Shown piece by piece: positions 24,034-35,000 of a stretch of 64,000 nt of DNA. The stretch spans positions 296,709,817-296,773,816 of the forward strand of contig OY986435.1 in the NCBI GenBank assembly GCA_963920525.1. Direction: 5' to 3'. The notes under the pieces were generated by a model. The model searched no databases. It was not told the DNA's origin and saw only the letters and a list, made by a program, of their open reading frames with translations. Each line of letters starts with the position of its first letter. Within the stretch, counting starts at the first letter, position 1. This DNA comes from Dichetophora obliterata. Lineage: Eukaryota; Arthropoda; Insecta; Diptera; Sciomyzidae. The translations under genes and the position numbers were made by a program.

Positions 24034-24508
24034 GAATTTAATTGCGAGCTTTAGATCAAGTAAGTTTTTAAGAATGCAACAACAACAACAACAACTCTGT
24101 ATAGAGTCAGTCACTTAGCTGACTAGACAGTCTGTTTCGGAAATCGCAACATTTTCCTCTTCAGTAGTCTTTGAGTGATCAAGCTGTGATCAACTCACTG
24201 TTTAAATTAGTATATGACTGGACAGATTTTGGAATTCATTCTTTTGAATATTATGGCTGCCAATCATATGACATTTCAAATCAGTAGGCTATTTATAGAT
24301 CACCGCCATCAACTCTACCAAGGTTGCCATCTGTTCTAGTTGCTTCTTTATTTATTTCAATATTTCCGATTATTATTCGCAATATTTCAACATAGCAATT
24401 TCCGAAACAGACTGTCTAGTCAGCTAAGTGATTGACTCTATACAGTGTTGTTGTTGTTGTTGCCTTCTTAAAATCTTACTTGATCTAAAACTCGTAATTT
24501 AATTTATA
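24034..24508. mobile_element. MITE with long (about 110-bp) inverted ends
   Basis: The left arm (24034-24157) and right arm (24395-24508) are inverted copies. Shared blocks in order are AGCTTTAGATCAAGTAAG, a (CAA)n run, CTGTATAGAGTCA, CTTAGCTGACTAGACAG and TCTGTTTCGGAAAT. No coding capacity. One arm recurs at 52500-52615 and a piece at 54468-54497, so it is a multi-copy family in this genome. Confidence 0.8.
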
Positions 24509-24738
24509 AATTTTTCATTCGAAGTAATTTTTCTTGCGAGCGATGTTATCACTTCGACGAACAAATAACAATGATGAAATCTGACAAACACTGGCATTAA
24601 TTTTCAAATTTATCGTACGATGAGACACAAGATTAAATCGTTCTGATCTTTGCCAAATTGATTGTCAAACAACTTCGTACTTATACAAAAAACCCACTAA
24701 CTGTACGATCTGCAGTACAACGAGCTCAGATTGTACAA

Positions 24739-24829
24739 TAGGGGTATTCTCTATGTCTAGCATAATTGCATGAGAGCACTTATTGTATCAATCCTATACA
24801 AAAATATCCAATGGATCGAGAGCCCCCTA
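24739..24829. mobile_element. Very small hAT-like MITE, 91 bp, TTGTACAA duplication
   Basis: The octamer TTGTACAA flanks it at 24731-24738 and 24830-24837. Ends are short inverted repeats (TAGGGG left, CCCCCTA right). An 8-bp duplication with central TA fits Buster-type hAT elements. A related end, AGGGGTATTCTCTATGTCTAG, lies in reverse at 27190-27210. Because the duplication is itself a palindrome, a simple hairpin is an alternative explanation. Confidence 0.55.
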
Positions 24830-24882
24830 TTGTACAAGCGTAGCATAGTAAAATCCACAGCTTAAATAACTCTATAACAGGG

Positions 24883-25061
24883 CAAAGGTTCATTTATAAG
24901 GTTATGGCACTTGAGAGAAATGCACTCTTTTCCCGCCTTTTCTTGAACTGTCACTGTGCTTTCCTTTGTTCTATGCATTCATTTTCTTGATTTCTTTTTA
25001 TCCATTCTGACAGTTCGACCGAGTTCGCTCTCAAGTGCCACAACCTTATAAATGAGCCTTG
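24883..25061. mobile_element. MITE, 179 bp, about 33-bp inverted ends
   Basis: Left end CAAAGGTTCATTTATAAGG continues GTTATGGCACTTGAGAG. The right end is the inverted CTCTCAAGTGCCACAACC, then TTATAAATGAGCCTTG. Target duplication not resolved. No coding capacity. Confidence 0.7.
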
Positions 25062-25063
25062 AA

Positions 25064-26440
25064 CAGGGGTGGGCATTCTAACACAGTCACATTTTATTTT
25101 GTCTTGTTAGTATTGGTGCGCTCTCGAATAGCGCACACTGAGCGAAATACGTGTCATAATTATCTAGATTTGCAAGTTTGCATGCTTATACCTCCACACA
25201 TACTGTAATATGTGTTTATGTTTTACTCTTAGTCATTGGTATTGTTCACTATTTCTTCTATGTCATTATTGCTCCAGTATTTTTTTCTAAGTAAATAAAT
25301 ATATTAGTTTGCTTGCAGTGGTAAATTACCCATTCTGCTAAGCAAGAAAGGTTCTCTGCAGAACGGAAATCGCATTGCGATTCAGAGTCAAACATTGTTT
25401 TTGAAGTGTTTTGTTTCTTTTTTAATATTACTTAATCCTAATATATATGAATCATTAAAATTATAATCAAAACCTCAAAAAATGAAGTGTAAAAAAATTA
25501 ATGAGCAAATTAAATTAAAGAGTCTTAATAGGCAATACATGTATGAATTATATTAAACCTTACTTGTATACAAAAATAAATTATATAAGCATAAGAATTG
25601 TGAATCTAAAAATTAAAAAGTTGGTTTTTTAAGAGTATACATAAAAGTTCCTACAAAGATCTTCACAATATCACCGTCAGAGAACAACTGAATTATATTC
25701 TCTTCTGTTGTGAGTTTTGTGCACATAGGAAAAGTTACGCTCAGAGAGCGCTCAGTGAGCAATGGGGCTCCCAGCGCTGCTCTATAATGATCTGCACTCA
25801 GTGCACGGACTTGAAAAATAGTTTAGTGGTAGATTGGACTCAAAAATTTGATATATGTATAATATAAGAACTGCATATGTCTTTTATTAAAAAAAAAATA
25901 CATAACACAGTTTACAATAACAAAAATAGTGGAAAATTCAATATAAAAAAAAAAAAATAGATTAAAAACTAGCAAACTTTCAGTCAATAAAACAAAAAAC
26001 AAAATAATATGGAACTAATCTAGTTTTGAGTCAGCAGCCTAATGTTATTTCAAATATGTGTTTTGACCCCTTTAAGGCCCAATTTTTTCACAGTCCTGTA
26101 AACTCACAACTCGCCTGAAATGGAGATATGATTTTCCAGCAAGTTGTGAGCTTACCGGGATGGTAAATTTTATGGACGGTAAGGAAATTGGGTCTAAAAA
26201 AAAATCCATTAAAAAATGTCGCTTATTTATGGGTTTCGAGAAAAAATTCACCAATGTTTGAAAAAGGTAAAAGTACGTATTTCAAAACTAATAAGAAAAT
26301 TTGGCTCCTCCCCATAAATTAGATTTTTGCTAAAAATATATAAATATATTTATATATATTTATATGTATATATACATATAAAGAGAAACATAAACTAAAG
26401 AGCAGTACACCTTCCATCAACAAATTTAAAAGTTTTATAA
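25064..26440. other. AT-rich DNA, possible hAT remnant, no gene
   Basis: Starts with CAGGGGTGGGCATTC, a common hAT-end style. GCGCTC-type motifs near 25120 and 25740 are in roughly opposite orientation, so it may be a decayed hAT of about 0.7 kb. The rest is AT-rich with TATA microsatellite near 26330-26380. Confidence 0.35.
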
Positions 26441-26454
26441 AAAACAATTCTATC

Positions 26455-26655
26455 ATGACTAGTTTTTCACCGGAATCGGAAAAGGGAACTTTAGATTTTA
26501 TGATAAAGTTCGAGAACATTTTGCAAATTTTTAATGCAAATTTATTGATAAGCCGTTGCAGAACAACTTTACATTAAAAATTTTCAAAATGTTCTTGAGC
26601 TTTAATTTAAAAATCCAAACTCCCTTTTCCGAATCCGCATGAAAAATTATTTACG
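26455..26655. repeat. Imperfect foldback (inverted repeat), about 200 bp
   Basis: An arm at about 26455-26545 pairs with its inverted copy at about 26565-26655. Shared blocks are CGGAATCGGAAAAGGGA (left), its inverse TCCCTTTTCCGAATCCG (right), and GAACATTTTG. Probably a MITE; ends not defined. Confidence 0.55.
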
Positions 26656-26659
26656 ACAG

Positions 26660-27160
26660 TTCTGAAAATCTTATTAATTTTACCGGAGGCTCGAATAGGT
26701 TTTTTTTTTATCACAAAATTCTTTAATAAAGATTTGGTTTGCAACAAAAACAGTTGGCAAACGATTTCGTTTTTCAGATTTAATATTGTTCATTATGGAA
26801 AAGGAATTTTTAAGTTTATAAAAAGTATTTCATAGAAAAAAAAGACATCAGAAAATTTTATGATGGTGCACATAGTGGTAGATTTCAAGCCTTCAGTGGT
26901 AAAAGTGGTAGTTAAAAAATTTCGAAAAAATGTTTACCACAATAATGGTAAAGTCCGTGCCCTGTCCGCACTTCACGCTTTGTTTGGCTGCTTTTCTTTA
27001 CATTCATTCTTCATTACAATAACAGGGTTGCATTTCATAAACAATTCTTCATAGCATCGCCGTATACATGGGTTTCAGTGTAGAATACATAGGAAATATT
27101 GCACGGTTTTTTTTACTTCCATTTTCTTATTGCGGTGGTGCACGGATTGTATATTTCCTA
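26660..27160. other. AT-rich DNA, no gene recognised
   Basis: No open frame with a family match and no clear transposon ends. Confidence 0.4.
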
Positions 27161-27164
27161 TTCT

Positions 27165-27211
27165 TGCACCATGCAAGGGGCATATCCTAGACATAGAGAA
27201 TACCCCTAATA
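27165..27211 (-). mobile_element. Terminus related to the 24739 MITE
   Basis: Reading inward on minus it starts TAGGGGTATTCTCTATGTCTAG, sharing its first 22 bases with the left end of the 24739 element. The opposite end was not found. Confidence 0.5.
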
Positions 27212-27399
27212 AATTTGAGAGTAAGTGGCCTGCATTAGACTAGACTAAATGGGCTACTTTTCTAAAAAAGCTTTTTTGTTTACGGACTTACGAGTAAAAT
27301 AGAGCAAAGACAGGAAAGTGGCCTGCCACCGAGTGCGTCTCTCTTTCAACTCACATAAGTCAGTGAGGGATACTACAAGACATGCAGAAAAATTTTAGG

Positions 27400-27715
27400 T
27401 TTGAAAATTGAACACTTCCTTGGCATTTTATAGTTTTATTCATAGTAGAATAAAAATGTCATCTGAAATAGTTCTCAATTGCTGCAGATCTCAAAATGAG
27501 ATGGCAAAGCAGCTCAAAATCTTTCTATGCTGGATTCCTGGACATAGGGATTTTCTAGGTAACTGCACAGACAAACTCGCTCGTACAGGTACTACCAAAT
27601 AATTATCTACAGATAAGGCAAGCCTTGGTATTCCTTGGTACTCTTTACACATGAGTTATCCTGCATTAAAACCAACAATAGATAGTCAGCAGGTAGCACG
27701 TGTAATATAACGCGG
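27400..27715 (+). mobile_element. LINE fragment: C-terminal part of RNase H
   Basis: Frame 27408-27602 includes EIVLNCCRSQNEMAKQL and the diagnostic LCWIPGHRDFLGNCTDKLA, the RNase H C-terminal block with the catalytic histidine (consensus WVPGHxGIxGNExAD). After a stop, reading continues STDKASLGIPW near 27607, typical of the linker that follows in these LINEs. It is the middle piece of a LINE that begins at 23630 and ends at 29680. Confidence 0.75.
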
Positions 27716-27989
27716 CAAATCTGTCCCAAACTCTCCCTTAAGCGTTCAAAACAACTCATTTCTCTTAGTAGCGACTAAAGAGCTACACAAACACTAGACA
27801 AATGACTTTCAAGCCATAAGGTCTGCTTTCAAATACTTCCGGTCTAATACTCTCTCATTTTAAAGTAAAGAGTTTTTGATATACAAACAAATACTGCAGA
27901 ATTAGACAGTAGAATATTTAGCATATAGAACAATAGAACCAAACTGAAGTAGAACAAAACTGAAATAGAACATATTGCATTGACACTGA

Positions 27990-29030
27990 ACTACTTACAG
28001 GTATAAAATATAATTTATTTTTTATTTGTTTTTATCAGAATTTACAAACTCCAAAATTTATTTGGGTTGCCACCTTTATTTTTTCGATTTCGATGGTGGG
28101 GCAAACACTAGATAAAAATGGGTCGCTGAATCCAAATTCGTTGTCAGAATTTAAAATTATGGAAGTTTTTTATAATAGGGTTTTATTTAGAAATTTGCCA
28201 CCTAATAATATGTATTTTTCAAAGTTTTAAACATATTTTAACAGTGTTAGGGGGTCGCTGATTTCGAATCTGAAGTCAGAATTTTTCTATTCAAAATGGT
28301 TAATAGGGTTGCCACCTCAATTTTGTTTTATTTTTACGAATTCGAAGCTGGCAACACTAAGTAAATATGTGTCGCTGAATCCGTTGTCAGAATTTTATAA
28401 TTATGTAATGTTTTAAAATAGGGTTACCACCTAATAATATGTATTTTTAAAAGTTTTAAACATCATTTAACATAATTTTGAAATTCTGACAGCAGATTCG
28501 GATTTAGCGACCCATTATTACTCTTTAGTTCGCGCCAGCCCCCACTTCATAAAAATAAAAAATTAAGGTGGCAGCCCTATCCACCATCTTGAATTTTAAA
28601 ATTATGACTTCAGATTCGAAATTAACGACCCCCTAACACTGATAAATGATGTTTAAAAATCTTTAAATACATATTATTAGGTGGCAGTACTGTGGTAAAA
28701 TTTAGGTGGCAACTCTAACTTCCATCTTAAATTTTAAAACAGTTGCATTATATTCGAAATCAAATCCGTTGTCAGAATTTCAAAATTTAAAGAATTAGCA
28801 AGAGCACAAAAAATCGAGGTGGCAGCTTTCCAAATTCCAAATTTAATTAAGTATAGGGCTGCCACCTATGTAGGTTGCTGATACCAAATCCGTTGTCAGA
28901 ATTTACAAATTCCAAAATTTATTTGACTATAGGGTTGACAATTTAAAATTATTTATTTTTTGCGATTTTGGAGCTGGGACAAACACTACTACATGTAAAA
29001 ATGGGTCGCTAATTCGAATTAAGCGAATTA
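27990..29030. repeat. Foldback array with repeated GGTTGCCACCT and TCGCTGAATCC motifs
   Basis: Several units of roughly 200-350 bp occur in both orientations. Forward motifs (GGGTTGCCACCT, GTCGCTGAATCC, GTTGTCAGAATTT) are at about 28040, 28120, 28310, 28370 and 28420. Inverted motifs (AAATTCTGACAGCAG, TTAGCGACCC, AGGTGGCAGC) are at about 28480, 28565 and 28680. Mixed forward units recur near 28760-28960. The centre of symmetry is near 28465. No coding capacity. It splits a LINE between 27715 and 29330. Confidence 0.7.
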
Positions 29031-29329
29031 AACATAGAATAAAAAAGATTGCTTCTAGCTGATCGACACTGAAGCAAGCACTTTTCCGTTACTTTGTTGT
29101 ATTGTCGCATTATGTTTTGATATTTTGTTTCACAACATAACATTAATGCTGTTGTTACTGTAGCGATAATCATTTTAAATTATGAAGTGTTGTTTCGTTG
29201 CTAAGCTTCACCATAGAACATGTGTATTTCATGTCAACGATACACTGAAATGCAGTGCACTGAAGTACTATACAGTAGTGAAGTTACACAAATAGAATGT
29301 TTTGTGGAGCTCTTTAGTAGAGACTACAT

Positions 29330-29680
29330 CAGTAGCAAGGTAGGGGACCTCACAGGGCACTGCCTGATTGGCAGACATGCATAGATATTAAACATCCCCA
29401 GAACGACTTCTACAGAATCTGTAGAGATCAGGAGGAGGAAGAATCTAGCGTACATTTCCTCTACACTTGCCTAGCACGGCTCAAATACGCTTCCTTCACT
29501 CAGAAAGCTGGGTTTGCAGTGACTTTACGAACTCTCGGAATCTTTGGTATACCGAATCCTAGGCTTAGTAAACAGCTCAAATTGGTTTAAATAGAGAAAG
29601 AAAAATCCACCTTTGTCATCACAATGTGCCTCATTGGCCTAAGTTTGACGCAGCCATACTAACCTTACCTAACCTATCCT
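29330..29680 (+). mobile_element. LINE fragment: C-terminal zinc-knuckle region and 3' tail
   Basis: Encodes LTGHCLIGRHA, then NDFYRICRDQEEEESSVHFL and CLARLK, the CCHC-like C-terminal block following RNase H in I/LOA/R1-type LINEs. The frame ends in KQLKLV and a stop. The 3' region ends in CTAACCTTACCTAACC, a usual 3' tail for this group. It completes the pieces at 23630 and 27400. Confidence 0.75.
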
Positions 29681-29689
29681 TAGGCTTGC

Positions 29690-30190
29690 TGAAACTTTTT
29701 TAAAAGAAGTCGCTTTTTTTTCTATGAATTGTCAAAAACAAAAAACCCCAAAAATGATTACATTTCGATATCAATGTGATTCCTACCAGAGAACAGCTAT
29801 ACCATTTATAGTCCGATTAATTTATTTATTGTAATTCAAAGCTTAGCATTAGTACACTTAGAACTATGCTCTATTATAGTACAAAATGAAGGTTTATTTA
29901 ATTATAACAAAAGTAATTTAAAGACTTAATCTAAATATATGTTAAATTATGTTGACTTTATATGATATAAATAAATTCATTCGATGAAGGATTACGTTAA
30001 TTGTAATCTCGTGTTTTCTTTTATAAGGATTACAAAAATCGATTACCACCAGGCACTCTAATTTTTTTCTGGTCTTTGCCACATTGTAAAAATAGGGATT
30101 TTGTTTATATTGAAGATATTTATTGATGGCAGATATGTTGCTATATGTTCATTGCAATAAACTTTATTGTAAATAACAAAGCTAGTAAAA
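29690..30190. other. AT-rich DNA, no gene recognised
   Basis: No coding match. The minus strand next to the pentamer array has short open frames that are extensions of the repeat frame. Confidence 0.4.
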
Positions 30191-30195
30191 GTAAC

Positions 30196-30409
30196 ATAAC
30201 ATAAGAAAACATAACATAACATAACATAACATAACATAACATAACATAACATAACATAACATAACATAACATAACATAACATAACATAACATAACATAAC
30301 ATAACATAACATAACATAACATAACATAACATAACATAACATAACATAACATAACATAACATAACATAACATAACATAACATAACATAACATAACATAAC
30401 ATAACATAA
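30196..30409. repeat. (AACAT)n microsatellite
   Basis: About 43 near-perfect copies of the pentamer AACAT, with one imperfect unit at the left end (AAGAA). All three minus-strand frames read MLCYV repeats; these are not genes. The pentamer has the same base content (A3CT) as the satellite at 1-4161 but a different order. Confidence 0.95.
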
Positions 30410-30414
30410 CCGTA

Positions 30415-30930
30415 GTAAAAGAAATCCTTGTAATAGTTAATAAAAGTAATCCTTGTAAATCGAGTACTGTATTAGATTAAATTTGACGTAATTCTTCATC
30501 GAATGAACTTAGATTACGATTGCAGTAATCGTAATTTCGATTTTTTTAAAATTATGATTGCTGCAATCGTAATCTAAGATCGTTCGAGAAAAGATTTGCC
30601 GCAATCCGAATTTAAGAAATTTTAAAATTGGGATTAAAATAATCGTAGTTCTTACCGCAATCAATTACACATGTAATTCTTATCGCCCAGCTCTGGGCGT
30701 AGTTATGACGATTGAAGTTGAAATAGCATCGATATGTATCCAAAGCAGTAAAAAATCCCGAACGAGCAGATTTCTAAAAATTTTTCATACTGATAATAAT
30801 CATTTATGAAGCTTTATTTTTGGAATTGTTTGTTTTTGAAAATTCATTGAAACAAAAAACTTGAATAGAAGAGGAAGTGGCTTTTTGTTAAAAAAAACGC
30901 ACTATTTTGAAAAAAAAAAATCCAGCAAGC
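30415..30930. other. AT-rich DNA with short AATCGTAAT-type repeats
   Basis: Repeated TACGATT/AATCGTA motifs in both orientations (30510-30570, 30640-30670) suggest a small decayed foldback. No gene. Confidence 0.35.
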
Positions 30931-30934
30931 CTAA

Positions 30935-31988
30935 GTTTTAACACATCACGAAATACTTTTGGGAAGGATACTTTAATGAGCCAAGAAATATTTTAGACCG
31001 AGTTTCTGAAACACATTATTTTTTTGGACCCAACCTAAAACGATATAAACCAATGTGGTAATTCTTCACTATTCATATGAGCAGTTTGTACTATATTATT
31101 TCAGCTGTAACTTAAAATCTGACCATAATCTTAGCAAGAGCCCATGGAGACTTTTGATAAGAATAAATATGAGACCCTAAATCTAAATTTTTAGAAAATT
31201 CGACCGAAATGCAGATTTTATGCAAACTGTGCAAGGTCCTTTGTCCCAAACTTTTATTTTTTTTTAAATTTTAAGCGGTTCTATATATTTTTTGAGGTGG
31301 TAGCACAAGTAATGTTATCTATGTTTAATGTGACCAACCGTAGTCCTTTCGGGGTTTTTTTTCTTCTTTTTTACTTCTTACAGCCCGCTGTAGATTTTGT
31401 GTCGAAGTACGCTAAAAGTACTCCTTTTTACTTGTTGTAAAAACTTCTTTTTGACATATTTTTGGCAAGTTTTTCATAAATCAATTCACAAGACTCATCT
31501 CTAAATACTGCAAAAAATTATTTTATATCACTATTTTCGTTAACTGGAAAAATTCAGTTTGTCTGTTCTTATGTTAGTTTCGTTGCTTCTACAGGCTTAA
31601 CAGTTTTTACCTCTCCTGAAAATTTGTGAATTTTGAGTTGTGACGATTAGGCACTGCGGGTGCGAAATGTGTTTAGATATATTTAATACTGTTTATTTAT
31701 TTTTTTTTTGATTTTAAATAGGAACTGTTTTTCACAAAATTTATTTATATTAATAAGCAATGAATTGTAAGCGTGATCTCGTTTTTAATCTTTTATAAAT
31801 AAAATTTTGTTGTGCAATGGATTTATTCGTGCATTTTTTTATATATTTTTCTTGTGGGAGTACTTCTTTTTTGTACTTCTATATTTATTCTATGTACTTC
31901 TTTTGCTCTATTTTTTGCTATTAAAGTGTTGGTCACATTATGTATGTTGGACATTTGAGGTACCTCAATTATGAGTTACCCAACACTA
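30935..31988 (-). mobile_element. hAT-like element with TAGTGTTGGGTAACTC terminus
   Basis: On minus it begins at 31988 with TAGTGTTGGGTAACTC. The distal part (31235-30935) matches 17400-17700 in opposite orientation. No transposase frame. It lies directly downstream of the last visible exon of the dehydrogenase gene, probably within that gene's next intron. The left limit is uncertain. Confidence 0.5.
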
Positions 31989-32024
31989 CCTATTTCACAC
32001 TTTAGCTTATACCGAACTAAGTAC

Positions 32025-35000
32025 TCACTCAAATAGCCGATATAAAATTCCAAATACTGATGGCAACATGAGCTCTTTCTTATTTAGCAGTATTCCATCA
32101 ATAATACTTTTGGCCGCATCATCACTATTAATCATTGGATACTTTTGACAATATCCCGAGTTTACGTAAGCATTTGCAACTCTTTGATTTGCATTGAGAA
32201 AGAATGGCATAAAAGTTGTCGCATAAATGTTGTTAAATTTTCCGTGACGCAATTCCTGGCGTAATGCGCGCATCAGGCCGCGCACAGCGAATTTTGAAGC
32301 TGTATACTGGCTTGCATAAGCCAATGGCAAATAACCTAGTAAATAATAAAAAATTTATATAATTAACCCAAAATATATTATATGTGACCTTCTCCGAGAA
32401 AAGGGACCTAGTGTGTCAAAAAACGGGTTCGGACTTAAGAGTGGATTCTGGTACCTAAAAGGGTGTAGAATAAGACGAAATGAGTTAGATATCTGATAAA
32501 AATTTATTTACCCCATAAAAGCGTACAAAATGAACTTCACGCACTAGGTTCCTTTTCTCGGAGAAGGTCACATATATTGAATAAAATCAAAGAGCTACCT
32601 ACTGGCAACAGAAGCAATTGCCACTATATGCCCTCTCTTGAGCTGCTTCATTTGAGGTAGAAAAGCTTCAAGTGTCTTAACGAATAGTAAGGTTTTATTT
32701 GTTGAGTAGTTATGAATTAAAAATACAACTCGTCGATATGACTCACCCAAAAATGCGACAACAAATTGACGTTAATCAAATTCTGCACTTCACGCCAATC
32801 AGGAGCCGATTGGTTTGAAAACATTAATACGCCAGCATTATTGACAATTATGGTGGCTACGCCTAAATCTTTTGTAACATTTTCGGACAACTTCAAAACT
32901 TGATCATGATTGGCTACATCAACCTAAGCAATTGTGAAAGAAAACATATGCGCAAATTAGCAATAGGTCTGTTTCCGTACTCGCTTCAGGTAACTTAAAG
33001 TTAATTGAACTTCAAGTCACCTTGAAGTTACTTGAAAGCGTTTCTTTGCACATTTTTCAAGCTCGAGAGAGCAAAAGATCAAGCTAAACGTCACTCTCTT
33101 TTCTATTAAAATTACTCGAAACTAGCTTGAACTTTACTTGGAAAATGTCTTCGAGCACGAATTTATAAGAATAATATTTTAATATTTTATATTGTTTGAG
33201 AAAAAAAAAATTATTTTTATCATTAAATGCAAGTATTATTGTCTTTAGATTTTGCACAAAGTGTTTTTTGTAAGAATAAACTAATATTTGCAAGCAAAAA
33301 TCAATTTTTTTCTATTGCAAAAGTACGTGAATAGATGTTGTGCTTGAAACTTACTTGAAGTCTTTTCCGTACTTTTTGATAAATATTTTAATATTGACAG
33401 ATAATCAAGTTAAAGGGCTTACACATCAGCGAGCAGGTTCGTCGAGCGGCTGCCATGTTCAAGCCAGTTCGCTAGTTAAGAAGCTAGTTCGACAGTTCGT
33501 CGAACCTGTTGGCTTGTTGGCAAAAATTTTTGATTTTCTCCGTCGAACAAGAGTTGTTCGACGAACTTGTTCTAGAATTTGAACGTGAGCGTCATACCAA
33601 ATGAAATTCTGTAGCGAAAACATGACCAGCACAAATATAAACGAGTTTTCTTTATTGTTCATGTTGCTGCGTTATCAATATCTTTAACAAAATGATGGCG
33701 AAAAGCCAGAAAAAAACGCATGTTCGACGAACATGTTCGTTCAATTTGAACGCTAACTTTTTCCAACAGGTTCGCCCCGCCATTTTGTTCGACAAACAAG
33801 TTCGCTAATGTGTAAGCCCTTTAATTCTCTATTACACTCGAACTTTACTTGAAGTTTGTACGCAAACATACCTAATAAGACTTAATGGCTTTTGGGTGTC
33901 CCAAAAATAGATTTTTTTATTTTGACAGATGTCCGCAGCTTTTCCACTACCATTTGACCATAGAAATACCCTCTGTGAAGCGCATCTCAATTGGTAAAGG
34001 TTTAGAGGTCGCGAATTCATTTTATAATTTTCCCATACGATTTGTATGGGGAAAAATCAGTTTTGCTAGTAAATTGAATTTAGAGCCATTAACTTTTAAG
34101 CAAAATGGTTAAGAAAAAGAACGCGTTCCCTTAAATTTTGTCTTTTATGACACATCCAAATTTCATTTTCATCGGATTATTATTTGGTTGTTTCCCAAAA
34201 TGATTAAAAAATAAAAATATAAATAAAAAAAAGTACTTGTTGTTACTTTTAATCCAAAAACGTACAACAACCCAATAAATTTTTTATTCTTTGTGCATTT
34301 CAACTTTTATTATCTAAAATGTAAGACCAATAAAAATAATGAAAATGGAGTACTCTAAGAGATATTGATTTTTAATGAAATAATTCAAAGTAAAAGTATT
34401 CATTTATATAGGTAGCTCTAAGAAGTGAGCGACACACCACCAAAAAATAACCAAATTTGTCGGCCTTTGTAATCTAGTGGATAGTGCGCTAGACTATTAA
34501 CCCAGAAGTCCCTGGTTCGAATCCGGGCTTGGGCATGGTTCTTTTCACTTTCTTTGTTCTTTCCTACATTTAAGAAATATGGAAAACACAAATAAATTGT
34601 GGAAAATGTGGAATTAAAAAAAAGGACAAGAACACAACTGAGGGCTGGAAATGCTTGCCGAGGTTAAGGCATAACACTAGCCTCGGCTAAAAGCAATTAA
34701 AATTGTCTTTCACTGTTATTTCGCCTAATCAATAATTCACGTATAGTTTCCAATCAATTCCTCTAAATAATCTTTCTTTCTTTCTATCTTTCTTTCAGGT
34801 CAAAGACCAAACCTTGTTTGTATAAGGCGCATGCCTTGGTTCTTTGATCTTTTTTAAAAAAAAGATGAAAATGAAATTTGGATAAGTCACTACTAGTGTC
34901 CGACTAAATATTCGGTTTTGGTTACGGCCAGTTTCCGAAACTAGCCGAAACTTCTGGTAAAAACTTCTTGCATCAGTCATATAATTCAAATATAAAATTA

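Noticed and set aside
23696..27211. One large hAT element spanning both termini
   Set aside because: The CAGGGCCGG end at 23696 and the TAGGGG end at 27211 belong to different families, and no matching partner was found for either.
30058..30407. Three minus-strand open frames of MLCYV repeats
   Set aside because: They are the three-frame translation of the AACAT microsatellite; a 15-base period has no stop in any frame.
34463..34535. A functional tRNA-Asn gene with ATT anticodon
   Set aside because: Length and B box fit, but the acceptor and anticodon stems have two mismatches each, the D stem is poor, and a SINE-like body with a TTTC tail follows.
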